In this document: positions 63,910 through 64,000 of the stretch, piece after piece
Numbering within the stretch: position 1 is the stretch's first letter
Layout: every line of letters starts with the position of its first letter
DNA from: Evansella caseinilytica
Lineage (GTDB): Bacteria > Bacillota > Bacilli > Bacillales > Salisediminibacteriaceae
Direction: 5' to 3'
DNA length: 64,000 nt
Assembly (NCBI RefSeq): GCF_900107275.1
Contig: NZ_FNPI01000002.1
Span: forward strand, 248,001-312,000
The notes under the pieces: generated by a model
Database searches by the model: none
The model's input: the letters and a program-made list of their open reading frames with translations, nothing else
What the model was told of the DNA's origin: nothing
Program-made: the position numbers and the translations under genes

Positions 63910-64000
63910 GTGATATCCGCTATCCTTTCGTTACTGCTTGTCGTGTCACCGATTTGGCCGCTGGGAGAAAATCCGTTGGTTGGTGATCCATATATTATTA
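63910..64000 (+). CDS. Start of a probable L,D-transpeptidase, cut by window end
   Basis: GTG 63910 with GGAAGATG upstream begins a signal-like hydrophobic segment (ISAILSLLLVVSPIWPLGE), then NPLVGDPYII. The PLxGDPxII(V) segment after the signal is what I recall from secreted YkuD-type L,D-transpeptidases of Bacillaceae in this neighbourhood. Only 30 codons are visible, so the catalytic HG...SxGC motif cannot be checked. Confidence 0.5.
   Translation, partial: MISAILSLLLVVSPIWPLGENPLVGDPYII

Overview
The window is chromosomal DNA of a spore-forming member of the Bacillaceae. From comG to yqjA the gene order follows the Bacillus subtilis chromosome closely: comG, yqzE, yqhG, yqhH, gcvT-gcvPA-gcvPB, yqhL, lipM, yqhO, yqhP, yqhR, papA, efp, spoIIIA operon, accBC, yqhY, nusB, folD, xseAB, ispA, dxs, tlyA, argR, recN, spoIVB, spo0A, yqzF, bkd operon, brxB, tRNA-Arg, yqjA. 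The main differences are an OLE RNA plus its membrane partner OapA between ispA and dxs, a B12-dependent class II ribonucleotide reductase after lipM, an mntR next to yqhO, and a steA-glycosyltransferase-MraY-like trio after spo0A. OLE/OapA is known mainly from extremophilic (alkaliphilic, thermophilic, anaerobic) Firmicutes, so such a lifestyle is likely. No species name is claimed.

Layout. 1-2232: end of the comG competence pseudopilus operon and yqzE. 2387-4937 (minus): yqhG and the SNF2 helicase yqhH. 5000-9817: glycine-cleavage operon behind a tandem glycine riboswitch whose first aptamer carries two 160-bp repeat insertions. 10049-18001: yqhL, lipM, nrdJ with probable NrdR boxes, an AT-rich membrane-protein gene, mntR and a patatin-like lipase. 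18048-22321: membrane proteins, a 7-copy minisatellite, papA and efp. 22969-28822: a small duplicated-domain protein and the eight-gene spoIIIA operon. 29089-36786: accBC, yqhY, nusB, folD, xseAB, ispA. 36845-41770: OLE RNA, oapA, dxs, tlyA, argR. 41876-46250: recN, spoIVB and a frameshifted spo0A. 46555-49947: coiled-coil protein, steA trio, yqzF. 50306-60774: bkdR and the sigma-L dependent branched-chain keto-acid operon. 60955-64000: secreted protein, brxB, small protein, tRNA-Arg(UCG), yqjA and the start of a probable L,D-transpeptidase.

How the genes fit together. Two lipoate-dependent systems (glycine cleavage, and the branched-chain dehydrogenase with its E2 BkdB and E3 LpdV) share the window with LipM, the octanoyl transferase that starts lipoylation. 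Sporulation genes are abundant and look intact (spoIIIAA-AH, spoIVB), yet spo0A, the master regulator, is broken by one missing A. The intergenic spaces are colonised by a modular family of short hairpin-ended repeats. Members differ in the sequence of the terminal hairpin, with both arms changed together, while sharing body segments. They occur in about fifteen places, including a riboswitch loop, the inside of the bkd operon and the 3' ends of several genes.
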